Below are positions 45,401 to 58,364 of a stretch of DNA of 64,000 nucleotides, one piece after another. The stretch is taken from assembly GCA_026874595.1 (NCBI GenBank), contig CM049306.1:75951642-76015641 (forward strand). Reading direction: 5' to 3'. The notes beneath the pieces are model-generated. The model searched no databases, was not told where the DNA came from, and worked only from the letters and a program-made list of their open reading frames with translations. The translations under genes and the position numbers were made by a program. Positions within the stretch are counted from its first letter, which is position 1. Each line of letters starts with the position of its first letter. Source of the stretch: Sipunculus nudus. Taxonomy: Eukaryota > Annelida > Sipuncula > Golfingiida > Sipunculidae.

Positions 45401-45840
45401 TGGCATAAGAGTACAATATGCATATGAACGTTCCCGCAAGTTATGCACTACATCGATGTATCGTTCTCTTATCTAATCAGCCATTCTCTTTAAAAAATAT
45501 GCGATGATACATGCGTCTTTAACTTTTTCACCTTGGTAGCACTTCTTTCTCTGCCCAGTGGAACTGCCAGTCCTCGGAAGTGTGATGTCAAAGCTATGTC
45601 CTTGAGGGTTTGGGTATCCGCGTGTGGGTGTGTGATATGACTCATGATGAAAATTATCTGTTGGATTTTCCTTTCTGTTGAGATGATTTCTCTCCTTGTG
45701 ATGGGGTCATCACATGGAAAGTCTGTAAAACCGGAAAAATTCACCAATCTGATGAAAGACACCACCAAGAAAAAGTGCACACATTCATTGTTCTGGTATG
45801 ACAACTGGTCAGAAAATATGCCTCAAGATAGGGTGTGTGA
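42400..45840. other. Intergenic, no supported gene
   Basis: Contains a short (CCAT)n run (about 43776-43804), and a CAGGGGCGTCAGTATAG block with a G run at 44418-44490 related to 8838-8945. A 104-codon minus-strand frame (45490-45804) has no family I recognise. Nothing else is supported. Confidence 0.5.
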
Positions 45841-46706
45841 ATGCCCTATGAGCAGTTTGAGAGTGGCCTGTAAGCAGTTTGAGAGTGGCCTGTAGACAGT
45901 TTTGACAGTGGCCTGTGAGCAGTTTGACAGTGGCCTGTGAGCTGTTCGAAGGTGGCCTGTAGGCAGTTTGACACTGGCCTGTGAGCAGTTTGAGAGTGGC
46001 CTGTGAGCAGTTTGAGAGTGGCCTGTAGACAGTTTTGACAGTGGCCTGTGAGCAGTTTGACAGTGGCCTGTGAGCAGTTTGACAGTGGCTTGTGAGCAGT
46101 TCGAAGGTGGCCTGTAGGCAGTTTGAGAGTGGCCTGTGAGCAGTTTGAGAGTGGCCTGTGAGCAGTTTGAGAGTGGCCTGTAGACAGTTTTGACAGTGGC
46201 CTGTGAGCAGTTTGACAGTGGCCTGTGAGCAGTTTGACAGTGGCCTGTGAGCAGTTCGAAGGTGGCCTGTAGGCAGTTTGACAGTGGCCTGTGAGCAGTT
46301 TGAGAGTGGCCTGTAGACAGTTTTGACAGTGGCCTGTGAGCAGTTTGACATTGGCCTGTGAGCAGTTTGACAGTGGCCTGTGAGCAGTTCGAAGGTGGCC
46401 TGTAGCAGTTTGACAGTGGCCTGTGAGCAGTTTGAGAGTGGCCTGTGAGCAGTTTGAGAGTGGCCTGTAGACAGTTTTGACAGTGGCCTGTGAGCAGTTT
46501 GACAGTGGCCTGTGAGCAGTTTGAGAGTGGCCTGTGAGCTGTTCGAAGGTGGCCTAAAGGCAGTTTGACAGTGGCCTGTGAGCAGTTTGAGAGTGGCCTG
46601 TGAGCAGTTTGAGAGTGGCCTGTAGACAGTTTTGACAGTGGCCTGTGAGCAGTTTGACAGTGGCCTGTGAGCAGTTTGACAGTGACCTGTGAGCAGTTTG
46701 ACAGTC
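45840..46706 (+). repeat. 22-bp minisatellite with higher-order structure
   Basis: About 39 units close to AGCAGTTTGACAGTGGCCTG plus TG. Variant units (ACAGTTTTGACAGTGG; TTCGAAGGTGGCCTGTAG) recur in a fixed order. The ACAGTTTTGA variant appears at about 45896, 46029, 46185, 46317, 46471 and 46625, that is every 132 or 154 bp (6 or 7 monomers). A 331-codon minus-strand frame across the array is a by-product: 22 bp repeated three times is 66 bp, so all frames stay open. Confidence 0.95.
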
Positions 46707-46716
46707 GTTACTGAAG

Positions 46717-47240
46717 TACCCCCCCCCCCAGAATAATGGAAAATTTGATACAAAAGCTCAAGTGTCTGAACAACTAATGCATTGATCACCATGATTCTTT
46801 GCATGCATATTCATAATAGAGTGTTTCATCAGTTTTTGCAGACTGGTGGCGCCACCTGTATTTTTTTCCAATTTTTACGCATTTTTTTTTCTTTTTTTCG
46901 AGACCTTCAAACAAGCAGTCTTCTGTTAACCGAGCACAAATCGTGACCGCTTGACCTAGAATCTTCTTACTTGACATCCAGGGAGATCCATGAAAAATCT
47001 CATTGGAAACCTGAAATTAGGTCTCCGTTACAAATATCTTCTGAGCTATGGGGCTCGTAATTATCCCACAGACTATTAAAAAATTGATACAAAAGCTCAA
47101 ACTAATACATTGATCTCCATGACTCTTTGCATACATATTGATCATAGGGTGTTTCATCAGTTCCTGCAGACTTGTGGTGCCACCTATATTTTAAAAATTA
47201 TTACGCATTTTTTCTCTTCTTTTAAGACCTTCAAAGAAGC
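46717..47240 (-). repeat. 4557-type dispersed element, two units
   Basis: Carries ACCCCCCCCCCAGAATAATG, CACCATGATTCTTTGCATGC (46788) and CTCCATGACTCTTTGCATAC (47117), spaced 329 bp, plus GACCTAGAATCTTCTTACTT. It directly abuts the minisatellite. A terminal-motif copy (CAGCTGAGCGTCATTGCCCA) lies further right at 47599-47625. Confidence 0.75.
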
Positions 47241-47241
47241 A

Positions 47242-47243
<2 letters not shown>

Positions 47244-47272
<29 letters not shown>
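47244..47272. repeat. (TA)n microsatellite
   Basis: Alternating AT for about 29 bases. Confidence 0.9.
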
Positions 47273-47276
<4 letters not shown>

Positions 47277-50200
47277 ATATATCACACAGACTATTTGTTT
47301 ATATATATATACGTATAAACATGTATGTTTTATCCCAATTTTGACCACCCTCCACGCCTGTCATCCCCCCCCCCCCCCCACTTACACGCACACTTGCGAG
47401 TCATCTCCCCACCCTGCGAGTCACTGAAGATAAATTGACGCCACTGATATCAACACTGTACTTGTCACATGGGCACAAATGGTAGCAGCAGGATGTAGAA
47501 TAAGGTCACTGTAACCTGTATCTAAGGTGTAATGGCAAAATGCATTATTTTGAGCACTCTGGGAGTCATGTACCCATTGTTCAAGGTTCCCTGAATTCAG
47601 CTGAGCGTCATTGCCCATGGGCCACTTGTTTAGTATTTTCCGTGAGCCATTATCTATGTTATATCCGCGAAAACGGATGGGAAAACACGTTCTCAGGTCT
47701 GCAAACATATTCAATTTTTGTAGACGATACATGATATCTGCAACAAATAATACAAATTGACTAAAAAAAACTGATGCCCGAGGCCACACAATCAAGGCCT
47801 TTAGGACCAATCTATGACCAGAAAAAAATTATCGGATATTAAAATGTCAGCATAAAAGGCATTTTCGGATATTGTGTGATATCTATTTATGGTTGTGTGA
47901 TTGCCCTGTGGGAAGTTTCTTCATATCTTATAAGAAAACAATAATTTGCTCATATATTTTCATGGATATATCAGATCAAGGTTTCGTGAAAACAGACCGT
48001 GTTTTGCCCCAGGTTCGTATTATTATATCTACAATACATGTTTCAATCCACTAACTGCTCAAAGGACATTCACATTTTGCCAATCATAGAATATTTAAGA
48101 AATATAATATGCCGAGCGTGTACATGTCCAGTGATTAGTGTATAAATGCCCTATGAGCAGCTATTTTCATAATTTCGCACCAATACAGATATACAATGCT
48201 TATATGTTTTAAAACTTTCCAAGCACACACTGCACATATAGATGGAGGCATATGAGGCATTGCAGAACAACATTTACCGAGTGTGTTTGAGTCCTATAAG
48301 GTGTGTGTGTGCTTGGGGTCGTCTTTATGTATGGCCACACTGGGCCCATGGCAAACGGCCCCAAGGGTTGAAGGGCCATATTCATGCAAATTTCCATTGG
48401 TTTTTGAAACTTTAAAGAAATACTGCGCATTTTAAACAATGACAGCCTCTTTTGTCATTTATATCAGTCTATTCATTTAATTTCAGTGTCATGTAAAATA
48501 GTTTGTGTAGAGAACGTTCAAAAGTTGGTATACGCGAGTGTTCACAAAGCGTATCAGTCGTTTAATTGGTGCTCTTGATAACTCTATGAAAAAGTAAAAC
48601 TTGCATGACGAAAGGCAGATTGTAATGATAATTAATTATGATGATTAAATGGGCTCATTAACTGTCATCTTTCAGTGGTGACTTCAGTTAATTGTATCGA
48701 CGATAAGCACGTTTTGTCATTATGTAGCCCATATTCGTTGTGCCACTGGAAACCTATGAGGGTAATCAAAGAGTTTACTGGTTTGTTTATCAAGCAATTA
48801 TACTTTGATCATCAGGGAAAGGGCTGGTATATAATATGTTATTTAAATGGTTAACATTTTATATAAAATATGCCTAAATTTTTAAACCCCAAAGTGAAGT
48901 GTAATTTCTACTAAACTTAATTATGTGTCGGTGTACGGTGTACCTATGATCAGCTATCAACATTGTTCTACTAACTGAGTATTCCTTTTATGTTTCAAAC
49001 GTGACGTATATTAAAAAATAACAAGGCCTACAGACCTAATGCGAACCTGTGCAATGTTATATACATCAGGTATAATGTTTCCATGCTGGACCTTTACTTT
49101 TCAAGTACGTGTGTGACATGCAGATGCACAATGCAAGTACTGAACATGTTGAACCCGAGTACATGCACCAATTACACAAACGTCACTGCTGAAATACTGG
49201 CATGGGTGCACACAACACAAAAATGATTGTAGCTAGGTGGCTGTCTTGTGTACGAGAAAGCCGTCAAAGATGTATGGCATGCAAAATTTCAGGCAGATAC
49301 TTCAAACCACTCTTCGGCTGTGCACAGATGCATGAAACAGTTGTAGGTGTAGAAACAGTCTTGTATACAACAAAACTATCCGAGATGTATCGACATGTTC
49401 AATTGAGAGAATCGTACCCTAAGATCATTCTTGTGAAATATTAAATACAGAATTGGGTGAAGGAGGGAAATATTAATAGTTACCCTCTAAAATAACAGGT
49501 GGATGCAGGTGACGCCACAAAAAAAACCCCCTAAATTTCAAATCAAAGTCATGTGACCAACATTTGCATAATATTTGGTGATGCTAGCTCCTGTTGTTTC
49601 TGAGATTGTAATGTTGGTATCCTTACTTGGCCAAATGACTGAATTCAAATTCTGTAACTCTGTGAAAATTCACCGAAATGATGCCATTTGAACAAACTTA
49701 AAAAAGAACATCTCTGGGGTTAATTTTGTGAATTATTAAAAAATTTGGCTTCACGATTTCAGAGAAAAATATTTTGAAAGTACCTGCCTGGTTTATGAGA
49801 AAACTTTCCAAGATGGAGGGATATGTCAAATTTCAGTCCAATACCTTGAATCACTCCTGAGATATGAGCAATTTTCACCAAAAGCACATGTACAAGATGG
49901 ACGCCACAGGAAAAGATTGCAGATACACTGTTTAAAACAACCGTTTTTTAACATGTATATGTGGACCGTTATTTTACGTGACTATTACACGTTACGCTTA
50001 TCACATGGATATTGACCGTTATTTTACATTCATTTGGACCGTAAATTCCAGGACTCCGTGACCTGACCTGGATTGCCTCAAAAAAGATAAACACTTCTTA
50101 TACAAATATACCACAAATTGGCAAATACACACGTGAATATATATTTACAAATATTCACTCCAGGAAAAAGGTTGATCAATTGTGGTTATGATTCGAACAT

Positions 50201-51189
50201 TTTACTTTACGCGTGGGGCTGCAGGATTAGCGTGTCACGTGCAGCTGACCTTGACCGAATATTCGCGCCAAAAAACTTAGCAAAGCCAGCGTTCTCAAGC
50301 CAGGGAGTCCAGCTTTGTGTGAACATTGCTCCCTCTTTTTCTCATATTTTCGGCATCGTTGGAGTCCAGGATCTACCAAGTGTATATCGGTAGGGGCGTA
50401 CAGGTATTTCACAGATATCGATTGGTTTAATCATTACATTAATTTAATGTATATCAAATTATTATTTCAGAATAGGCCTATCCTTGTTTGCTGTTGCATT
50501 TGATTTTGAAAGGGAAAAGTTCGTGTCTCTGTTAGTTTGTCAGCTAGGCTGGATCCATGACATGACAATTGTTGTTATTGTTTGCTCACAAATTTTTTTT
50601 TAATAAATCTTGCTTTAGTTTATGCTGTTATTTGGTAGTAACGCCACGGGCATAGCAAGAATTTATGGAAGCCGGGGGGGGGGGGGGGGGAGGGGGTTAT
50701 TTTATCTCAGCTGACTATAAGTCATCTGAGCTATAGTTGTGGTCCATTATCCATCTGCCCGCCCTTCTGTCCGTCGTCCATAAGATAAGCACATTTCCAC
50801 ACCGTTTCCACGAATCCAAAATTTGGCTTACAGTTAGATATGGTAATAGTATAAATCATATATTCACAAAATACCTTCCTGCTTCAGTTTCAGTATGAAG
50901 AAACATATGGTCAGATCACAAAAATAATAATATTATTTGCTATAGTGTCTTCTTTCATATCCACCATCCATGGCGCTATATTAATTATTCCTCCAAGACT
51001 TTATCTCCATTTGATATTATTTTAGATTTTTAACTTAAAGTTCAACTTTAGCTGCATAGAAAGTGGGGGGGGGGGGGGGGGGGGTAGGCTGTGCCCCTGG
51101 TAACAATTTTGACATGTAGAAAAAAAGCAGGCTGCATTTAAAATTTCAGCACTAATTTTATTAATTATATAAATTTATATATAAAAATA

Positions 51190-51222
<33 letters not shown>

Positions 51223-52020
51223 AATGATAATTAAAACAGGTAATATCTACCATTATTTAAATTTGTGATTGTCATTCATTCTAAAAAGCTTTTTTTAACA
51301 CACACATATATATATATAAAACTGCAGCTTTGTCTATGCCATGGAAGTGGAAGGGATTAACTACATTGGCCATCCTTAAGCAGGTAAGTAAACTTGCTCG
51401 TTGTGAAGATGTAATACTGTACTTTCTATTCTGAAGCGAAATTGAATGGCATGTCTTGAAACCAATTGACCTACAACTCAATTTTTTCAACCTACAGCTG
51501 CAGATATCAATACTACTTGTTTTTAATTCATATTTAGCATACAGTTGCACCTATATATTTCCTTTTCATGTGCCATAGGTCGATAATACATGAGTTACGG
51601 ACCAGATCATAAGTTATCAAAAGAGCAAGAAATAGGATTTTTCACTTAATAGGTAATTGTTAAAGCAAGAGACTTTTCTTCAAGGGTATACATTTAAAAT
51701 CAAGATTTAATGGTATATTAGAAATAAGATCAGAATTTTCAAATATTGCTCAGGTTATTAGCATAAATTTAAAATCTGTACCGCATTCCGTCTTGCCTTT
51801 ACAAGCTGCTCACATGCTCCTGTTGCAACAAAAGTTAACACATGACCAGGTTACAAAATGTTATTTTCAACAATTCCATACTCATCAGTTCAAACCAGTC
51901 ATATCAATAGCCATAACCCATATTACATTTTCTAACTCTACCAACCTAACTTTACCAACTCAACTCTACATTCCCAAATATTTCAGGTACTAATTGTGTA
52001 AAAGTAAAAAATACTGACTT
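47273..52020. other. Intergenic, mostly unique-looking with repeat ends
   Basis: No gene recognised. Contains a C tract at 47367-47379, the GAGCGTCATTGCCCATGGGC terminal motif at 47602, an AGTCATCTGAGCTATAG end at about 50722 after a G tract (50677-50691), another G tract at 51066-51084 and an (ATT)n run at about 51194-51221. The stretch 49490-49930 (ACCAACATTTGCATAATATT; GAGATTGTAATGTTGG) is repeated in diverged form at 54120-54300 and 54900-55320. Confidence 0.5.
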
Positions 52021-52023
52021 AAT

Positions 52024-53282
52024 TATCTCCACTTATTATTGTATCCGCCATACGAAGTTTTGCGGATACTATGTTTTTGACCGGGTTCCGCCGCTGCCGT
52101 ATTCGTTTCCGGAGAAATCCTCTGAGACTACTAGACTGATTTTTCCGAAACTTACACCAATTATCGGGTCAAATGTGAACTGGTGCCTAACCAATTGGCG
52201 TTGACCTCTGTCCCTTCCTCTCTACCCAGCGTCCATTTGTGCGTCTTTTTCCAAACATAAACCCACATATCTCGGGAACCGTTTGACCGATCGGGAAAAC
52301 TTTTTTTGTACAAATGTAGCCCTTGGATAGCTTTATAACATACATAAAAAAATGGTCGCGCCACCTGCAACCAAGTTTGCACAGTATCCATCTGTTCGTC
52401 TGCCGTGGGATAAAATCACTCATATCTCTGCAGTGGTTTGACTAATTCACCTGAAATTTTGGAGGTTTATACATCCTTGACAACTTTCTTGATTACATGA
52501 CAGGTGGCGCCAACTACGTTCACGCTGCAGACATCTAAGCTCATAGCTCGGGAACTGTTTAACCGATTGGGCCAAAATTTTGCATAAGTATAGATCTCAC
52601 ATAGCTCTTTATTATACCCAAAATTTGTGGCGCCACCTGCAACCATTTTGCACAGTGTCCGTCTGTTTGTCTGCCGTGGGCTAAAATCACTCATATCTCA
52701 GTATTGGTTTGACTTATCTGCCTAAAATTTTGCGTGTTTATACATCCTGGATAGCTTTCTCAATATATTTGGCAGGTGGCGCCACCTACATTTATGTTAA
52801 TGCTGCAGACATTCAGCCTTATATCTCAGGACTGATTGGACATATCCCCCTGAAATTCTGCATGTGTATAGATCTCGCATAGTTCTTAATCATACACAAA
52901 ACTGATGACTCCACCTGGAACCATTTTTGCACAGCGTCCTTCTGTTTGTCTGCTGTAGGATAAAATCACTCATATACTTGTAGTGGTTTGAATTATCTGC
53001 CTAAAATCCTGCATATGTATACAACTTGGACAGCTCCTGGATTTTGTGGTAGGTGGCACAACCTACATACACATTTCGGCTGCAGACATCCATGCTAATA
53101 TGCAACACACCTCACTCTATTTCCCCTTGCCACTCAATCCATGCCTCATTTCACCCATTCCACTCTGGTTTTGGCGGATACACGTAGTCGCTTGTCGACT
53201 ACCCGTATTCTAGTTATTTTAGATTTTTACCATCTAGGTCAAATTGAGCGGAGTACTGTGACCCATGGGTCACTTGTTTAAT
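52024..53282 (+). repeat. ~275-bp tandem repeat element, three-plus units
   Basis: Opens with GTATCCGCCATACGAAG and GACCGGGTTCCGCCGCTGCC. The landmark GCGCCACCTGCAACCA falls near 52358, 52632 and 52908 (274-276 bp apart), each followed by CTGTTTGTCTGCCGTGGG and AAAATCACTCATAT. It ends with GGCGGATACACGTAGTCG and, at 53250-53279, the CTGTGACCCATGGGTCACTT terminal motif shared with the 4557-type element. Confidence 0.8.
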
Positions 53283-55913
53283 ACAGAATCTATTGCAAAT
53301 GTAATCTTTTTTGGATTTACTAAGCATCATCAGTGTTATTACTTGGTATGTCTGAGAATGATAAATATACTTTTTTCTAATATAGATAAATGCATTTTTT
53401 TTTAACCAGGAGATGATCTATTCCAGGATTGCTGTTATGCTGTGGTAGAGAAATGTGAACTGCCCCATTGTGTTTCCCTGAGGATAGCTATGGAACTGAT
53501 GTTTACATCGTTTTATTCTATATCTGGCTGAGGTTGGAGCCACTGTGGAGTTTATCCAAAGGTATTTAATTTATTGTTATAATTTCAGGTATTTCTATTT
53601 TTAACACATATTTCACATCTCTCATAGAAATTTTAGATATTTTTAACTCTGATGTCTCAGTTTTCAGGGCATAACATAACTGGATTGTTTCCTCTTGAAT
53701 ATTCATTTGCAGGGTTCCGTTTATAGGTGGGCCCCTGGGCCTTAACCCACATTTTTGTTCTGAAAGGCCCACTGAACTAAGTCAGATTGGCCCAAAAGGC
53801 CCACCAAATCCATGCATAGGAATATCTATTCACATGGTACTCCAAGTACATTGCAATTTCTTTGATAACTCTTACAAACCATGAATTTTAATTATAAAAT
53901 AAATCATCAGTCTGAGTTCTTATATACTCAATGTAGTGTGCTACAAGTAGGTTCATATACTTGTTACATGCTAGTAGGTTATATTCTAGTTACAGTCCCA
54001 CAAGAGGATATTGTTCTGCTGAGCTCAATTGTCACAGTATATTAATTGGGTTATTATTCATTTCAAAGTTTGTTTAATAACAAGATTTAGGGAATGCCGG
54101 TATTTGTTGATTCTTAAAATCTCAAATCTTTGGATATGCACAATTTCAGGTCAATACCGCCAATCAATCCTGAGAAAAGGGCATTTATTTTTTTAACAGA
54201 AAACAAAGGTATGTGGAACCACATGTCTGATTTACGAGAAAACTTTCGAAAGATGGATGAACATGTCAAATTCTAGAAATTTCGAATATCAAGGTTCCTA
54301 CTTTGAAATAAACAGACTTGTATTGACCTATTTGAAATAATACAATGAACTTACAATGAAGTCAGACTGCCGAACATAGGACTCTTCCAAACCTGGCACT
54401 GTGCCAAAGCTATTTATAAAGCTATCATAATCTTGGCCAATGGACAACATCCAGGCACTGGCAAATCTTGGAAATCTGCCAATGGTAAACCTGTATACAG
54501 AAGTGGTTCCTACTTAAAACAAATTTGAAATAATTTTTTCCCAATATAAAATGCGTTTTAGTTGACTTTTTATTTTAAAAAAATTGGCAATATATGAACA
54601 ATTATAACAGATGCATACTGAATGCAAAATTATAATACAGATACATCTCACTGATGGAACAATTCTTGAATTAAGTTGAGTATGGATACTTATTATTTAT
54701 AATTCAAATACAGCCGTCTTTATATAGCCACAGGGAGCTGAACACCAATGGTTGTAAACATTGCCTGGTATGATGACTAATTTAAATCATAAATCTATTT
54801 TTTTTTAAAGATTTAAAAAAATTTTCTTGTCAATATAAACGAAAAACGTGTTGCAGGTTTATAACTCATATAGGAAGATACAGCAAACTGGTTAAGTTCA
54901 GCTTCCCCTATTGGCGCCACCAATACCTCAGTTTGTGACCAACATTAGCATAAAATTTGGTGATGATAGCTTAAGCCGTTTCTGAGATTGTAATTGTATC
55001 CCCTGACAAAGTTTCATGACGGTCCCGCTGCCGTCGCATATAAATCTTGTTGGCGCGATAACTCAAAAAAGATTTCACGGATCTTTACCAAACTTGGTAT
55101 ATGTATAGATATGGGTGAGAGGACGACGCCTGTCTAAAATGAGGTCATGACCTTTATCGGAGAGTGTATTTGACCTTGAATAGGTCCAGCTTTGGGGAAA
55201 ATCACACAAATTCTTAAATATCTCAAGAAATCTTGCATGGATTGATCCCAAAATCAAGTTGATCGATGTTCATGGATAGGGTTGTCATGTTCCAGAAACT
55301 GGTAGCGCCACCTATTATTCTTTACTTGTGTTCGTGCCTTTTAATACCCCAAAAATTGCCACTTGACGGTATTAATGTAATAAAAATTATGTTAAAGTGG
55401 ATATTTCTACAGATTCATTAGTAAATATGAAGGTTATATAATTTTCATAAATTAAAAACAATGCGCGATTGAAGCGTTTGTCTTCTTCTTCATATGCAGG
55501 AACAACTTAAACAAATTTCAGTAGTTATTCATTTGATAGTCGGAATAACAAGTACTCGATGCTAGAAGGCAGTGGTTAAAGCTGATGGAATGCTCACCCT
55601 CCCTTCAGGTTAGCTCCGGTTTTTCTTTTGGTGTGATAACAGATATTGCACACTTTAAAACTTTGACAGACAAACCCGTGTGCATGCAGATTTGCCACAG
55701 AAATATGGTACCCATCCCTTCTGCAACATTTATAATTCATACTTTTATTAAATACCGTATAATGAGGGCATACAGGAGTTAAAATCATAATATAGAAAGT
55801 AGTTTGTGCTGCGTAGCGAAAGAAATGTAAAAAAAATCAACGCAAGCCCAACGGGATGTGTGTAATGGTTCATAAGATCCATGGTTTAAAAAAGTCCGCC
55901 AATTTACACCACT
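53283..55913. other. Intergenic, no supported gene
   Basis: AT-rich. Two diverged copies of the 49490-49930 repeat lie at about 54120-54300 and 54900-55320. No coding feature recognised. Confidence 0.5.
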
Positions 55914-56440
55914 TGAACGTTATGATCGGAAAATGTTATCAAATTTACACCAGCGAATGGATGGGTCAGAGAAAGGCCGGCCCTTTAAACCAGTGAATGA
56001 TCGGGTCAGATATAAGGCCGGCTCATTTACATCAGTGAATGATTTGGTCAGAGGAAGGTCGGCTAATTCATACCAGTGAATGACTGGGTCAGAGAAAGCC
56101 GGACCCATTTACACTGGTCAGTGAATGATTTGGTCAGATAAAGGCCGGCTCATTTACACCAGTGAATGATTGGTCACATAAAGCCTATTCATTTACAACA
56201 GTGAATGATTGGGTTTAAAAAAGGCCGACCCACTTACACCAGTGAATGATTGGTCAGAGAATGGCCAGCTCATTTACACCAGTGAATGATCAGAGAAAGG
56301 CCGACCTATTTACACCTGTGAATGATTATCGGCCTCGGTCTTGATAAAGAAATTAATTTATTACACTATAAAAACGAATAATTTAATCAAAAACATATAA
56401 TGGTGAGCCAGAGTTCGTCCAAAATTTTATGTAAATTGGT
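55914..56440 (+). repeat. 527-bp tandem duplication, copy 1
   Basis: Followed directly by a copy differing at about four positions. Inside are roughly ten sub-units of about 40 bp, close to CCAGTGAATGATTGGGTCAG plus AGAAAGGCCGGCTCATTTACA, then a unique 3' part with CGGCCTCGGTCTTGAT and GGTGAGCCAGAGTTCGTCC. Confidence 0.95.
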
Positions 56441-56967
56441 TGAACGTTATGATCGGAAAAGGTTATCAAATTTACACCAGCGAATGGATGGGTCAGAGAA
56501 AGGCCGGCCCTTTAAACCAGTGAATGATCGGGTCAGATATAAGGCCGGCTCATTTACATCAGTGAATGATTTGGTCAGAGGAAGGTCGGCTAATTCATAC
56601 CAGTGAATGACTGGGTCAGAGAAAGCCGGACCCATTTACACTGGTCAGTGAATGATTTGGTCAGATAAAGGCCGGCTCATTTACACCAGTGAATGATTGG
56701 TCACATAAAGCCTATTCATTTACAACAGTGAATGATTGGGTTTAAAAAAGGCCGACCCACTTACACCAGTGAATGATTGGTCAGAGAATGGCCAGCTCAT
56801 TTACACCAGTGAATGATCAGAGAAAGGCCGACCTATTTACACCAGTGAATGATTATCGGCCTCGGTCTTGATGAAGAAATTAATTTATTACACTATAAAA
56901 ACGAATAATTTAATCAAAAACATATAATGGTGAGCCAGAGTTCGTCCAAAGTTTTATGTAAATTGGT
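56441..56967 (+). repeat. 527-bp tandem duplication, copy 2
   Basis: About 99% identical to copy 1 by eye (differences include AAAATGTT/AAAAGGTT, CCTGTG/CCAGTG, ATAAAG/ATGAAG, AAAATTT/AAAGTTT). The short minus-strand frames that appear in both copies are repeat readings. Confidence 0.95.
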
Positions 56968-57467
56968 TTTGGAGAGTTTCTTTAAAAATCCTTTCATAAC
57001 AAACCAAGCAAATATTTAACCATAATAAAAATAAGATATTCAACCATCGAAGGCAGCAAACACGCCATACTGCTTGGCAGCGGTAAAATATATATAATAA
57101 AATAAAGAGATCTAATTAAAGCCCAATATTTCCGTTCGTAGAAATAGATGTGGAAAGGTGGTGACCACAGTCTCAAACATCTGACTAATCTATTTTTGAG
57201 TAGCGTCATCAGCATGCCTCAATGTGTTTATAGGCCCTTGAAGGCCCTTTTTCCATGCGCGCGTGTGAAATGTACATTGTGCGAAGCGCTAGTTTTCAGC
57301 GCGCGGAAAAATCACAGCTGTGTTAATCATGTGTCCCTTTTCCATGCAGCCTGTGTGCGGTGATATCCACGTTTTCTAGACTACTCGAGGGGACCATGGC
57401 CCCCCCCCCCCCCCCGGTCGCATCCAGTACTCGCCGTCTTTTCGGAATTTCACTTAATCTAATACTA

Positions 57468-57469
<2 letters not shown>

Positions 57470-57524
<55 letters not shown>
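57470..57524. repeat. (TA)n microsatellite
   Basis: Alternating AT for about 55 bases. Confidence 0.95.
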
Positions 57525-57528
<4 letters not shown>

Positions 57529-57689
57529 TTTCATTGCCTTTGCTATCAGTGGCTTCGGCGCGCGGCCCCCTGTTGAGCTGCATTATCTCTCATTTGATCT
57601 AATTTCCCAATTTTTGTGATTAATTTTCGTTTTTCATATTTTTTATTATTAATTATCAATTAGATATTATTAAAATTTTCTGCAGTTAA

Positions 57690-57875
57690 TTACTTTCAAA
57701 TTTATTAGTTGAGTATAAGGTAATTTATTAACAGCTGCAGAACAACTGCAGAACAACAGGCCCTGGATGGGGTCGGCCGTGAACAATATCTCACGGCTCT
57801 GTTGATACCGGTACTCGAACTCGGGATCTGTGCTCCAAGGAGTCCTGTATACTGTCGAGACTACGAAACCCGGTA
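57690..57875 (-). repeat. tRNA-like SINE fragment
   Basis: On the minus strand, 57873 to about 57805 reads like a degenerate tRNA: a GTAGTCTCGACAGTATAC A-box-like start and an ATCCCGAGTTCGAGTACC B box. It is followed by an unrelated tail with TTGTTCTGCAGTTGTTCTGC and an A/T-rich end. The anticodon stem does not pair well, so it is not a functional tRNA gene. A tRNA-derived SINE is the simplest reading. Confidence 0.4.
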
Positions 57876-58318
57876 AAATGCAAAGTTTAACATAAGACTT
57901 CAACACATCAGTTATTTCACTCCGAGAATTACATTTAGATTATATTTTGCAAGTTACAAACGTAAATGCGCCTTTGCGCCATTGACTTGTTTGAAAACGA
58001 TTGAAATTTAATATATCCTAATTTTGAAGAATTATAAATATTAAATATTGAATTTCTCTACAGTTTGGTTTCATAACGCAAAGACATAAGGAAATAGTTT
58101 TTCAGGAACAGGAAATTCTCATTTTTTGGTGAAAATTGCCTCCAAATGTCCTCCTTACATTGCATATTCAAAAAATTTCCGAATATGGGAGGGGGATACC
58201 GGTAACTAACCATAATCAAACCATGGTTCATAATTTGAAATTAAAAAAAATCATATTTTCATACACTGAAAGATTTAACGTATAGTAATAATAATATCAT
58301 TATTATATAATAATAGTA

Positions 58319-58364
<46 letters not shown>

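Noticed and set aside
45490-45804. 104-codon minus-strand frame
   Set aside because: It has a moderately protein-like composition but no family I recognise and no splice or start support, so it is not called as a gene.
45840-46706. CRISPR-like regular spacing
   Set aside because: The units are contiguous with no unique spacers, and the genome is eukaryotic; this is a minisatellite.
45809-46804. 331-codon minus-strand open frame
   Set aside because: It is a translation of the 22-bp minisatellite. The unit length keeps frames open for trivial reasons, and the protein is only a repeating 22-residue pattern with no domain.
55920-56635. Paired minus-strand frames of 62 codons
   Set aside because: Both come from the 527-bp duplication and its 40-bp sub-units.
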